In this document: positions 1 through 5,356 of the stretch, one piece after another | Numbering within the stretch: position 1 is the first letter of the stretch | Layout of the letters: each line of letters begins with the position of its first letter | NCBI GenBank assembly: GCA_003139975.1 | Contig: PLHN01000165.1 | Location: forward strand, 1-5,356 | Direction: 5' to 3' | DNA: 5,356 nucleotides | Source of the DNA: Acidobacteriaceae bacterium | GTDB taxonomy: Bacteria; Acidobacteriota; Terriglobia; Terriglobales; Acidobacteriaceae | Translations under genes and position numbers: made by a program | Notes under the pieces: model-generated | Database searches by the model: none | Told to the model about the DNA's origin: nothing | What the model saw: the letters and a program-made list of their open reading frames with translations, nothing else

Positions 1-560
1 TTGGAGGAGATCATCAGGTCATACAGGTGACGGTTGGACCAGTCCTGGTTGAAATAGCGGCGGATGAGCGCCGCGCGTTCCTGGTCCCGCGCATCCAAGG
101 CCAGTTCACTTTCCGCTCGGCTTGCATGCCGGCTTCGAACCCGCCGCAGGCGTTCGGCGCGGGGAGCGTAGATGAAGACATGAAAGACATCGACCCGCTT
201 CTGGAGGATGCATTGGCTGGCGCGCCCAACAATCACGCATTTCCCAATGTCCGCCGCTTCCTCAATCATGCGTTGCGACAGCGAGGCCATGGTGTCAGCA
301 TCAAACAGTTCGGGGATGGGGCCGGTCATGGTGCCCCGCGTTGATCCCCCTTGCCAAAGCGCCCGAGCGAGGAGATTGACCCAGGGATCGGGGCGTTCAT
401 CGTATTGCTCTGCCACTTTGGGTTCCACCCTGGCGACCTGCGCGATCTTCTCGACCAGGCATCGATCCAGCAACTTCCAATCCAGCCTGTCTGCCAGCAG
501 TTGCGCAATGCAACCACCACCGCTGCCGTATTCCCTCGCCACGGTGACTACGCGGAACAT
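1..560 (-). CDS. Cytidylate kinase-like protein (partial, C-terminus off the window)
   Basis: This reading frame starts at ATG 560 and stays open to the left edge, giving 186 visible codons and no stop. The protein opens with a beta strand and a P-loop-like motif, VAREYGSGGG (residues 7-16), followed by the helix IAQLLADRLDW and LLDRCLVEKIA. Later come VIVGRASQCIL (109-119), FHVFIYAP (126-133), an arginine-rich LID-like stretch RAERLRRVRSR (134-144), and DARDQERAALIRRYFNQDW to LYDLMIS (156-185). This order and these motifs match the cytidylate kinase-like family (Cytidylate_kin2 type), which resembles CMP kinase and usually has around 200 or more residues, so little should be missing. Real substrates of this family are mostly unproven; phosphate transfer from ATP to a nucleotide or other small acceptor in the cytoplasm is inferred. 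The start is set by a strong GAGGTGA 3 nt upstream. The gene lies 8 nt behind the EmrA-type adaptor gene in one operon. The residues after GSGG are G-C, where I recall Arg being common in the family. Confidence 0.88.
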   Translation of the reverse strand, partial: MFRVVTVAREYGSGGGCIAQLLADRLDWKLLDRCLVEKIAQVARVEPKVAEQYDERPDPWVNLLARALWQGGSTRGTMTGPIPELFDADTMASLSQRMIEEAADIGKCVIVGRASQCILQKRVDVFHVFIYAPRAERLRRVRSRHASRAESELALDARDQERAALIRRYFNQDWSNRHLYDLMISS

Positions 561-563
561 GGT

Positions 564-570
564 TCACCTC
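564..570 (-). promoter_or_regulatory. Ribosome-binding site overlapping the adaptor stop codon
   Basis: On the minus strand GAGGTGA lies 3 nt before the ATG of the cytidylate kinase-like gene. Its first two bases are the last two bases of the TGA stop codon of the upstream adaptor gene (569-571). This arrangement normally gives translational coupling, so the kinase-like protein is probably made in proportion to the efflux adaptor. The site also decides the start at 560. Confidence 0.8.
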
Positions 571-1837
571 ATTTCGTGATAATCGTCGCGTCCACATTCA
601 TGCCGGGGCGGAGAACGGCCTTGTCCGGCGGAACGGGGTCGACAAGAATCTTCACCGGAATTCTCTGCACGACTTTCACGTAGTTCCCAGTCGCGTTTTC
701 CGGAGGCAACAAGCTGAAACGCGCGCCACTGGCGCCCGCGATCGAATCGAGATGACCCTTGTAGGTTTTGCCGGTCGCGTCGACTTCAATCTCGGCCTTC
801 TCGCCGGCCTTCATGTTCCTGAGCTGTGTTTCTTTGAAGTTTGCCGTGACCCAGATATCTTCGAGCGGAATGACTTTCATCATTTCCTGGTCAGCTTGCA
901 CGTTCTGGCCAACTTCTACGGTGCGATTGCTGACAATTCCCGTGACCGGCGCGATGATTTTCGTGTACCCGAGGTTCAGGAGCTCCTGATCGAGTTCCGC
1001 TTTCTTCCGCTGCGCATTGGCCTGCGCGGAAACCGCACGCGACCGGATGACGCGCATGGTTTGCGGGGCAGTCTGGGCATTGCGGAAATCGGCGCTGGCC
1101 TGCAGCAGTTTCCCTTGCGCTTGCTCGATTTGCGCCTGGGCTGCGTCGGCATTCGCCTTCGCCGCTTCCAGGTTTGCCGCGGCAGCCTGCGCAGCCGCCA
1201 CCGCCTGGTCGTACTGTTGCTGCGAGATTTCCTGCTTGTCGATCAATTGCTTGTACCGCACAAGATCGTTTTGCGCCTTGACGTTGTTGGCCGCCGCTTC
1301 CGCGATCTGTGCTTTCGCGGCCTCAAATTGCTGGCGCGACGCCGCTACCCCTGCCTTGGCATTGGCGACTCCAGCTTGCGCGCTCGCGACCTGGCTTGAA
1401 GTGCTGACATCGGTGATCGGCACATTGATGTCGGAGGCGGATGCTTGCGCTTGCGCGTCCGCATATTCGGCCCGAGCCTGCGCGGCCGCGACCTCGTAAT
1501 CTGCGGGATCGATCTCCACCAGTACCGTTCCTTTTTCCACGTACTGGTTGTCGTCGACGTTCAGTTTGATGACATGGCCGCTGACGCGGGCGCTCACCGA
1601 ATTCACGTGACCGTCAACCTGTGCGTCGTCGGTCGATTCGTAACTGGTGAAGTAGCGCCACGCATAGATTCCGCCCACCAGCAAAATCAGAATCACGAGC
1701 CCCAGAACCAGTTTGGTGCGCGAGCTCCCCAAAAGCTCTTTCCGGCGTTCGTAGCGCGCTTCGCTATTCTCCGCGGGCGGCTGCGGCGCGGGCCCTTCTT
1801 GTTTGGACTCGGAAACGGCAGAGGTGGTCTCATCCAT
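569..1837 (-). CDS. emrA-like: EmrA/HlyD-type membrane-fusion (periplasmic adaptor) protein
   Basis: A 422-residue adaptor that would link an inner-membrane pump to a TolC-type channel across the periplasm. Residues 1-41 form a cytoplasmic tail rich in Pro, Glu and Arg. A single membrane anchor follows at about 42-62 (KLVLGLVILILLVGGIYAW). The first half of the lipoyl-like (barrel-sandwich) domain is at about 70-115 (DDAQVDGHVNSVSARVSGHV, then GTVLVEIDPADY). A long Ala/Gln-rich helical hairpin covers about 116-287, and the second lipoyl half is IIAPVTGIVSNRTVEVGQ (294-311). The beta-barrel carries VTANFKETQLRNMKAGE (330-346) and FSLLPPENATGNYVKVVQR (374-392). The last two motifs are close to those of E. 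coli EmrA, which marks this as the MFS-pump subclass (EmrA/VceA/FarA) and not the RND AcrA subclass. Length is similar to the ~390 residues of EmrA. The gene starts 3 nt after the TolC-family stop and is followed by the kinase-like gene. The substrate cannot be told from sequence. Confidence 0.95.
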   Translation of the reverse strand: MDETTSAVSESKQEGPAPQPPAENSEARYERRKELLGSSRTKLVLGLVILILLVGGIYAWRYFTSYESTDDAQVDGHVNSVSARVSGHVIKLNVDDNQYVEKGTVLVEIDPADYEVAAAQARAEYADAQAQASASDINVPITDVSTSSQVASAQAGVANAKAGVAASRQQFEAAKAQIAEAAANNVKAQNDLVRYKQLIDKQEISQQQYDQAVAAAQAAAANLEAAKANADAAQAQIEQAQGKLLQASADFRNAQTAPQTMRVIRSRAVSAQANAQRKKAELDQELLNLGYTKIIAPVTGIVSNRTVEVGQNVQADQEMMKVIPLEDIWVTANFKETQLRNMKAGEKAEIEVDATGKTYKGHLDSIAGASGARFSLLPPENATGNYVKVVQRIPVKILVDPVPPDKAVLRPGMNVDATIITK

Positions 1838-1840
1838 ATG

Positions 1841-3310
1841 CTACTTTCCTCTCAGATATTCGCGAACGCCCTCTTCGGCCCAGCCGAGAGCGCGAGCGAA
1901 GGACACTTTGGCCAGGTTGTGAAGGTATAAGCTCGAAATCAGGCTCTCGTGTGCCGCCGCCAAGGCTTCCTGGGACTGGACTACCTCCAGGTTATCGGTT
2001 ACGCCGGCAGAAAACCGGTCGCGGGACTGGGTCAGTGCCTGTTCGGCGAGATCCACGGAGCTCTGCGCGACCTGAACCTGGTCCGCCGATGACTTCAGAT
2101 CGAGCAGCGCGTTGCGGATGTCCTGATCGATTTGTCCCTTAACATCCGCAAGTTGCGCCTCAGCTTGGCGCAGGCTGGCTTCGGCCTTCAGCGCGTCGGA
2201 GTGAACTTTGCCTCCCTGGAAAATAGGGATGCTGAGTGTCCCGGCCACGTGATAGGTCGGCGATACGCTGCTGGGCGTCGCGCCGATTTCGCCGTAATCG
2301 CCTTCAACGGAAAACGTGGGAAAGTAGCCGGCAATGGCGGCATTGTGTTCAAGCCGAGCGGCCATCACGCGATCGTGTGCTGCCTTGTAATCGGAGCGCA
2401 GCGAGTAGGCCCGCTGCAAGCTGGTCTCAAGGTCGGGAACAGGAAAGGGATCGTACGGCGCTTTATCGGCAAGCGTGAATTCCTGGCCCGGTACCAGTCC
2501 AATGACCCGGGCCAGCGATATTTTTTGCTTTGCGAAATCGTTGGTGGCGGCGATTAACTGCTGCTTTCGCGTCTGATATTCAACCTGCGCCCGCAACGTG
2601 TCGATCGCGGGAGCGACTCCCGCTTGTTGTTGCGCCACCGCTTTGTCGTAGAGCGCGCGCGCCGTTTCCTGCTGCGCTTGCGCCGTTTCCACGCGCGCCG
2701 CGCCCGCAATCGCCTGCAGATAGGCGGCTCCGGTTGCCAGCACCACCAGGTCACGGGCGTCTTTCAAATTGAACCGCGCCACGCTCTCGTTGATCACGGA
2801 CGCGCGATACTTTTGAATCGCTTTCCAATCGAAAACGCGCTCGGTCGCCGAAGCGCGCACGTCGAAATAGGAAAAAGGGCCGATCACACTCGGTAGCGCC
2901 GCTCCTCCAAAAAGCCCGGCAGGGAACTTGCCGAAGCCCTCCGCGATCAGACTCTGTTTCTGCGCGTTTTCCTGGACGTTGCCGTTGACATTCGGCAGCA
3001 GTTCGCTCAGTTGCTCCCATTTCTTCCCGCGCGCCTCGATGGTGTTGTACTCCGACAGAAGTCCGGCCAGGTTTTGGCGTAAGGCCCGCTCAATCGCGTC
3101 GCTGAAAGTAAGCGACAAGACCCCCAGCGTGGGCTTTGCCTCCGGCACACTGCCATAGATTGGATTCTGGGCTGAAGTGGGGACCTGGTTGGGGCCAATC
3201 GGCACCGCGCTTTGGGCAACCGCTCGCGCCGGGAATGGAAGAATCAAAGCAACCAGATACAACCCGCAAAGATACCGCAAATAACGGATCAAGAAGTTAA
3301 CAGAAAGCAT
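1841..3310 (-). CDS. TolC-family outer-membrane efflux channel
   Basis: A 489-residue precursor of the outer-membrane efflux protein family. Such proteins form trimers with a beta-barrel in the outer membrane and an alpha-helical tunnel reaching into the periplasm. The first ~32 residues form a signal peptide: LIRYLRYLCGLYLVALILPF, then ARAVA before Q33. C15 is not in a lipobox, so this is probably not a lipoprotein. The duplicated structure is clear: helical repeat one at about 68-270 (DAIERALRQN, LLPNVNG) and repeat two at about 293-478 (LETSLQRAYSLRSDYKAA, AGYFPTFSVEGDYG, LSIPIFQGGKV). The matching segments AGVAPAIDTLRAQ (230-242) and AGVTDNLEVVQSQ (435-447) show the internal duplication. 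An in-frame ATG exists 47 codons upstream at 3451, but the extra N-terminus is polar and would bury the signal peptide, so I place the start at 3310. The gene leads the operon and supplies the exit duct for the adaptor encoded next. Confidence 0.93.
   Translation of the reverse strand: MLSVNFLIRYLRYLCGLYLVALILPFPARAVAQSAVPIGPNQVPTSAQNPIYGSVPEAKPTLGVLSLTFSDAIERALRQNLAGLLSEYNTIEARGKKWEQLSELLPNVNGNVQENAQKQSLIAEGFGKFPAGLFGGAALPSVIGPFSYFDVRASATERVFDWKAIQKYRASVINESVARFNLKDARDLVVLATGAAYLQAIAGAARVETAQAQQETARALYDKAVAQQQAGVAPAIDTLRAQVEYQTRKQQLIAATNDFAKQKISLARVIGLVPGQEFTLADKAPYDPFPVPDLETSLQRAYSLRSDYKAAHDRVMAARLEHNAAIAGYFPTFSVEGDYGEIGATPSSVSPTYHVAGTLSIPIFQGGKVHSDALKAEASLRQAEAQLADVKGQIDQDIRNALLDLKSSADQVQVAQSSVDLAEQALTQSRDRFSAGVTDNLEVVQSQEALAAAHESLISSLYLHNLAKVSFARALGWAEEGVREYLRGK
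1848..1852 (-). promoter_or_regulatory. Ribosome-binding site of the adaptor gene
   Basis: AGAGG (within GAGAGGAAAG) lies inside the last codons of the TolC-family gene, 10 nt before the adaptor ATG at 1837. The site being inside the upstream coding sequence, with only 3 nt between stop and start, supports one shared transcript and coupled translation. Confidence 0.6.
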
Positions 3311-3342
3311 GGAACGCGGATTCGCTCCTTGGCGAAGCAAAA

Positions 3343-3348
3343 ATAGTA
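3343..3348 (-). promoter_or_regulatory. Possible -10 element of the efflux operon
   Basis: On the minus strand TACTAT matches the TATAAT consensus at 4 of 6 positions, within an AT-rich run. Transcription would start near 3336, about 25 nt before the chosen TolC-family ATG at 3310. No convincing -35 hexamer lies 16-18 nt upstream, so this is a weak call. If real, it would place the longer start at 3451 outside the transcript. Confidence 0.25.
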
Positions 3349-3507
3349 AATCCTTTGGATGGTTTCTGCTGTGAGAGTGATGCAAATTGTTGACTGTCAT
3401 CGCGATACAGGCTTCCCGGTCAGCGCGCAAAGGTTGCCTTTCGAGGCCCATGCGGTGACCTTGGTCATCTTGTGGCGTAACTCACGGCAGTTCAATCTAA
3501 GGGTGGG

Positions 3508-3513
3508 TATAAA
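3508..3513 (+). promoter_or_regulatory. Possible -10 element of the pilZ-domain gene
   Basis: TATAAA (5 of 6 to the TATAAT consensus) lies 18 nt before the GTG at 3532 and 39 nt before the ATG at 3553. Transcription would start around 3520, leaving a very short leader. No clear -35 box is seen at the normal spacing. Confidence 0.35.
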
Positions 3514-3531
3514 TGTTTCTTTTTCAACCCC

Positions 3532-4290
3532 GTGTCATTTGAAATCGCCCGCATGACTGAAGCCACAAAGCCATCGCCCAACGGATCGGATTGGACGCGT
3601 CTGCTCACGGATCCCGACTTGGTCAGCCATCTCGGCAAGCTGCTCCAGACCTACCGCGAAGTTTCTCCCGAAAGAAGGGAAGCCGCATTGCTACAGGCCA
3701 TGCGCGAGATCAAAGAACAAGCGGTTCACGATAAACAAGCGAAGGCAGTGAACGTCGTGCCCGCTGTTCCCGTACCTTCCGCACCCGAGGCCGCGCCCAT
3801 CGCCGCCGTACCGCCGGCTCCGCCCCCCGCTCCCGAACCGGCGTCGCTTCCCACTCCTGAACCTGTCACCGTAGCTCCGCCTTTCGAACCGGATATTTTC
3901 ACTCCCACTCAGGGGGCCGATCGCCGCCGCCATCACCGTATTAAGTGCTATGTCGCCGTCGAGATTCACGTGGAGGGCGTCAAAGAGCCGATCTGGGGCA
4001 ATCTCTCCAATGTGGGCCGCGGCGGATGCATGGTCGAAACGGCCAGTATTGTGCCCGCTGGCAAGGTCCTTGAGATCGGCTTGTGGGTCTCGAGCGGCAA
4101 GCTTTGGGTGAAAGGCGTAATCATCACCGGAATTGCAAGCCCGAGCTCGTCGGCATTTGGCGTGCGCGTAAAATTCTCGGAAGAACAGCTTTCTGAAAAT
4201 GAGCACTTGCGCGAATTCCTCAAATTCATCGAAAATACGAGCCGCAAGGCACACAGCGGGAACGCTTATATCGAGCAATTGAAGTCGTAA
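3532..4290 (+). CDS. PilZ-domain protein (predicted c-di-GMP binding) with Pro/Ala-rich linker
   Basis: A 252-residue protein with no signal peptide or membrane segment, so probably cytoplasmic. Three parts are visible. Residues 20-70 are predicted helical (WTRLLTDPDLVSHLGKLLQ, ERREAALLQAMREIKEQ). Residues ~73-120 form a low-complexity linker dominated by Pro, Ala, Val and Glu. Residues ~130-235 form a PilZ domain. The PilZ ligand motifs are intact: RxxxR as R132-RHH-R136, and the N/DxSxxG motif as NLSNVG (157-162), followed by RGGCMVET. In this family these residues hold cyclic di-GMP, and binding changes contacts with partner proteins. The C-terminus (HLREFLKFIENTSRK) is helical. The target is unknown. 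The GTG at 3532 gives the longest frame; the ATG at 3553 (7 codons later) is equally possible, because neither has an obvious ribosome-binding site. The gene is divergent from the efflux operon and 61 bp upstream of the DUF1800 gene. Confidence 0.88.
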   Translation: MSFEIARMTEATKPSPNGSDWTRLLTDPDLVSHLGKLLQTYREVSPERREAALLQAMREIKEQAVHDKQAKAVNVVPAVPVPSAPEAAPIAAVPPAPPPAPEPASLPTPEPVTVAPPFEPDIFTPTQGADRRRHHRIKCYVAVEIHVEGVKEPIWGNLSNVGRGGCMVETASIVPAGKVLEIGLWVSSGKLWVKGVIITGIASPSSSAFGVRVKFSEEQLSENEHLREFLKFIENTSRKAHSGNAYIEQLKS

Positions 4291-4312
4291 ACAGCGTTCC
4301 ATCCGCAACTTC

Positions 4313-4334
4313 TTCGCGCAACTTTTGCCGCGAA
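4313..4334 (+). other. Hairpin between the PilZ and DUF1800 genes
   Basis: TTCGCGCAA (4313-4321) pairs with TTGCCGCGAA (4325-4334) around a 3-nt loop (CTT), with one bulged base. The stem sits 22 nt after the PilZ stop and 17 nt before the DUF1800 ATG. No T-run follows, so it is not a classical intrinsic terminator. It might stabilise the end of the PilZ message, weaken read-through or affect translation of the next gene; none of these is shown. Confidence 0.4.
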
Positions 4335-4351
4335 CCGGGGTTTGTCCCTCA

Positions 4352-5356
4352 ATGAGGCGCGACCAGATGGCATTCTTTTGTGGACGCCACCGGCTCATGG
4401 CAGCCGCCCTGCTCCTGGCTGGGCTGGTAACGACCCAGTTCGCTCTCGGAAGAAAAAAAGAAAAATCGGCCGCTCTCGATGAGCGGAAACGCGCCATGCA
4501 AGCGCTGAACCGGCTGACTTTCGGTCCGCGTCCCGGCGACTTTGAACGGGTCGCGCAAATCGGCGTCGATAAGTGGATCGATCTCCAGCTTCATCCCGAA
4601 AGAATCGACGATTCGGCAGTCGACTTGCGGCTGGCGCCCTTTCGCACCCTGCGCATGAATACCCTCGAGATTGTCGAGAATTTCCCCAACAACGAAATGA
4701 TCCGCCAGGTCGCCGAAGGCAAAATGCCCATGCCGCGCGATCCCACGCGGCGCGCGGTCTACGAAGCACAAGTTCAGCGTTACGAAGACAAGCAGGACCG
4801 GAAAATCGAGGCTGCACAAAACCGATCTGTTCCCAACGATGGCAACGCCGCCGGCGCAGGCGACACCGCCATGCTGGCCGATGCCAGCTATCAACGCCGA
4901 CGCGAAGAAAACCAGGCCGAGAGCATAAAGCTGTTGGAACTGCTGGATCTTCCTCCCGACGAGCGCTTCCGCGTAATTCTCAAACTTTCTCCCAAAGAGC
5001 AGCGTGCCCTCGCCAGCCGTGCCAAGGGTCCCAAAGCGGAGGCGCTGACGCTGGGGATGAACGGCCAGGAGAAAGAGACACTCGGAGCGCTCAATAATCC
5101 CGAGCAGGTAGTGGTAGATGAGCTGACACAGGCCAAGTTGCTGCGCGCGATTTCGAGCGAGCGTCAGCTCGACGAAGTAATGACCGATTTCTGGTTCAAC
5201 CATTTCAACGTCTTCATCAACAAGGGAGCCGACCGTTTCCTGCTGACCAGCTATGAGCGCGATGTGATTCGTCCGCACGTGCTCGGTAAATTCGAGGACC
5301 TGCTGGTGGCGACGGCCCAGAGTCCCGCGATGTTGTTCTATCTCGACAACTGGTTG
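4352..5356 (+). CDS. Exported DUF1800 family protein (partial, C-terminus off the window)
   Basis: The reading frame is open from ATG 4352 to the right edge, 335 codons with no stop. A basic N-terminus followed by LMAAALLLAGLVTTQFALG (15-33) looks like a signal sequence for export, with possible cleavage near residue 33. Family motifs follow: ALNRLTFGPRPGDFERV (51-67) with GVDKWIDLQLHPERID (71-86) at the start of the domain, and DFWFNHFNVF (279-288) then RDVIRPHVLGKFEDLLVATA (303-322) and PAMLFYLDN (325-333). These are characteristic of DUF1800, whose biochemical role is unknown; from memory, its genes often sit beside DUF1501 genes, which could be tested past the right edge. Residues ~112-260 are a charged, Gln/Arg/Glu-rich insert between the two motif blocks. 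ATG 4367 (codon 6) is an alternative start, since TGAGG lies 9 nt before it, while 4352 has no evident ribosome-binding site. Whether it is co-transcribed with the PilZ gene is uncertain. Confidence 0.9.
   Translation, partial: MRRDQMAFFCGRHRLMAAALLLAGLVTTQFALGRKKEKSAALDERKRAMQALNRLTFGPRPGDFERVAQIGVDKWIDLQLHPERIDDSAVDLRLAPFRTLRMNTLEIVENFPNNEMIRQVAEGKMPMPRDPTRRAVYEAQVQRYEDKQDRKIEAAQNRSVPNDGNAAGAGDTAMLADASYQRRREENQAESIKLLELLDLPPDERFRVILKLSPKEQRALASRAKGPKAEALTLGMNGQEKETLGALNNPEQVVVDELTQAKLLRAISSERQLDEVMTDFWFNHFNVFINKGADRFLLTSYERDVIRPHVLGKFEDLLVATAQSPAMLFYLDNWL

Larger units (their letters stand above)
3311..3531. promoter_or_regulatory. Divergent promoter region between the efflux operon and the pilZ-domain gene
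   Basis: A 221-bp stretch between two genes transcribed outward. On the minus strand AAGGAG (3325-3330) may serve as the ribosome-binding site of the TolC-family gene, though its 14-nt distance to the ATG is long. The region carries several short inverted repeats: TGAC-T-GTCA (3391-3399), the 8-bp palindrome ATCGCGAT (3399-3406) and TGACC-TT-GGTCA (3456-3467). Such sites could bind a regulator acting in either or both directions. No regulator gene is in the window, so the identity of any binding protein is unknown. Confidence 0.6.

Noticed and set aside
27..683. Several plus-strand frames of about 105-123 codons across the left edge
   Set aside because: They lie opposite the kinase-like gene, which has consistent family motifs and a strong ribosome-binding site. 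None shows a recognisable domain.
752..1399. 215-codon open frame antisense to the adaptor gene
   Set aside because: The Leu/Arg-rich translation comes from the Ala/Gln-rich coiled-coil codons read backwards. The minus-strand adaptor is well supported across the same stretch.
1100..1500. Repetitive Ala/Gln-coding stretch as a DNA repeat
   Set aside because: The similarity is at the level of heptad-like protein composition in the adaptor's helical hairpin; no exact DNA repeat unit recurs.
4313..4334. The hairpin after the PilZ gene as an intrinsic terminator
   Set aside because: No T-run follows the stem; the next bases are GC-rich (CCGGGG). It is kept only as a hairpin.
4453..4465. A-rich run (seven A, G, five A) after the DUF1800 signal sequence, a possible slippage or frameshift site
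   Set aside because: The frame continues cleanly through it into the conserved DUF1800 motifs, the run simply encodes Lys/Glu after the signal sequence, and I saw no clear stimulating structure downstream.
3691..4497. 268-codon open frame antisense to the PilZ gene and the start of the DUF1800 gene
   Set aside because: It covers the PilZ motifs and the intergenic gap on the opposite strand. The translation is biased in composition (Arg/Gly-rich) with no domain, so it is a codon-bias shadow.
4349..5278. 309-codon open frame antisense to the DUF1800 gene
   Set aside because: The plus strand carries clear DUF1800 motifs throughout. The antisense product shows no recognisable domain, and long antisense frames are common opposite GC-rich codons.

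Overview
The window looks like chromosomal DNA from a Gram-negative bacterium with fairly high GC (high 50s percent by eye). It encodes an outer-membrane TolC-type channel with a signal peptide, a periplasmic adaptor, and two plus-strand genes. The combination of an EmrA-type efflux operon, a cytidylate kinase-like gene, a PilZ protein with a Pro/Ala-rich linker and a large exported DUF1800 protein suggests Acidobacteriota (Terriglobia). That assignment is an inference from protein style and has not been checked by any search.

Left part (1-3310, minus strand): a tightly packed operon, transcribed from right to left. It starts with a TolC-family outer-membrane channel (1841-3310). After 3 nt comes an EmrA/HlyD-type membrane-fusion adaptor (569-1837). 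After 8 nt comes a cytidylate kinase-like protein (1-560), which runs off the left edge. The ribosome-binding site of the kinase-like gene overlaps the adaptor's stop codon, so the two are probably translationally coupled. The kinase-like gene has no stop inside the window, and it is supported by family motifs along its whole visible length. The adaptor belongs to the class that works with MFS drug pumps, but no inner-membrane pump is seen here; it may lie beyond position 1.

Middle (3311-3531): a 221-bp region between divergent genes. It holds the start signals of both transcription units and several short inverted repeats that could be operators.

Right part (3532-5356, plus strand): a PilZ-domain protein (3532-4290) with both c-di-GMP-binding motifs intact, attached by a Pro/Ala-rich linker to a small helical N-terminal region. 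After a 61-bp gap containing a hairpin comes the first 335 codons of a DUF1800 family protein (4352 to beyond 5356). It has an N-terminal signal sequence and an unusually long charged insert between two conserved family motifs.

Together the left operon would build the outer-membrane and periplasmic parts of a tripartite exporter. The PilZ gene could place a c-di-GMP-responsive protein next to it, but being divergent neighbours is the only evidence for a functional link. I saw no RNA genes, CRISPR arrays, insertion sequences or tandem repeats. The most unusual point is the nucleotide kinase-like gene embedded in an efflux operon.
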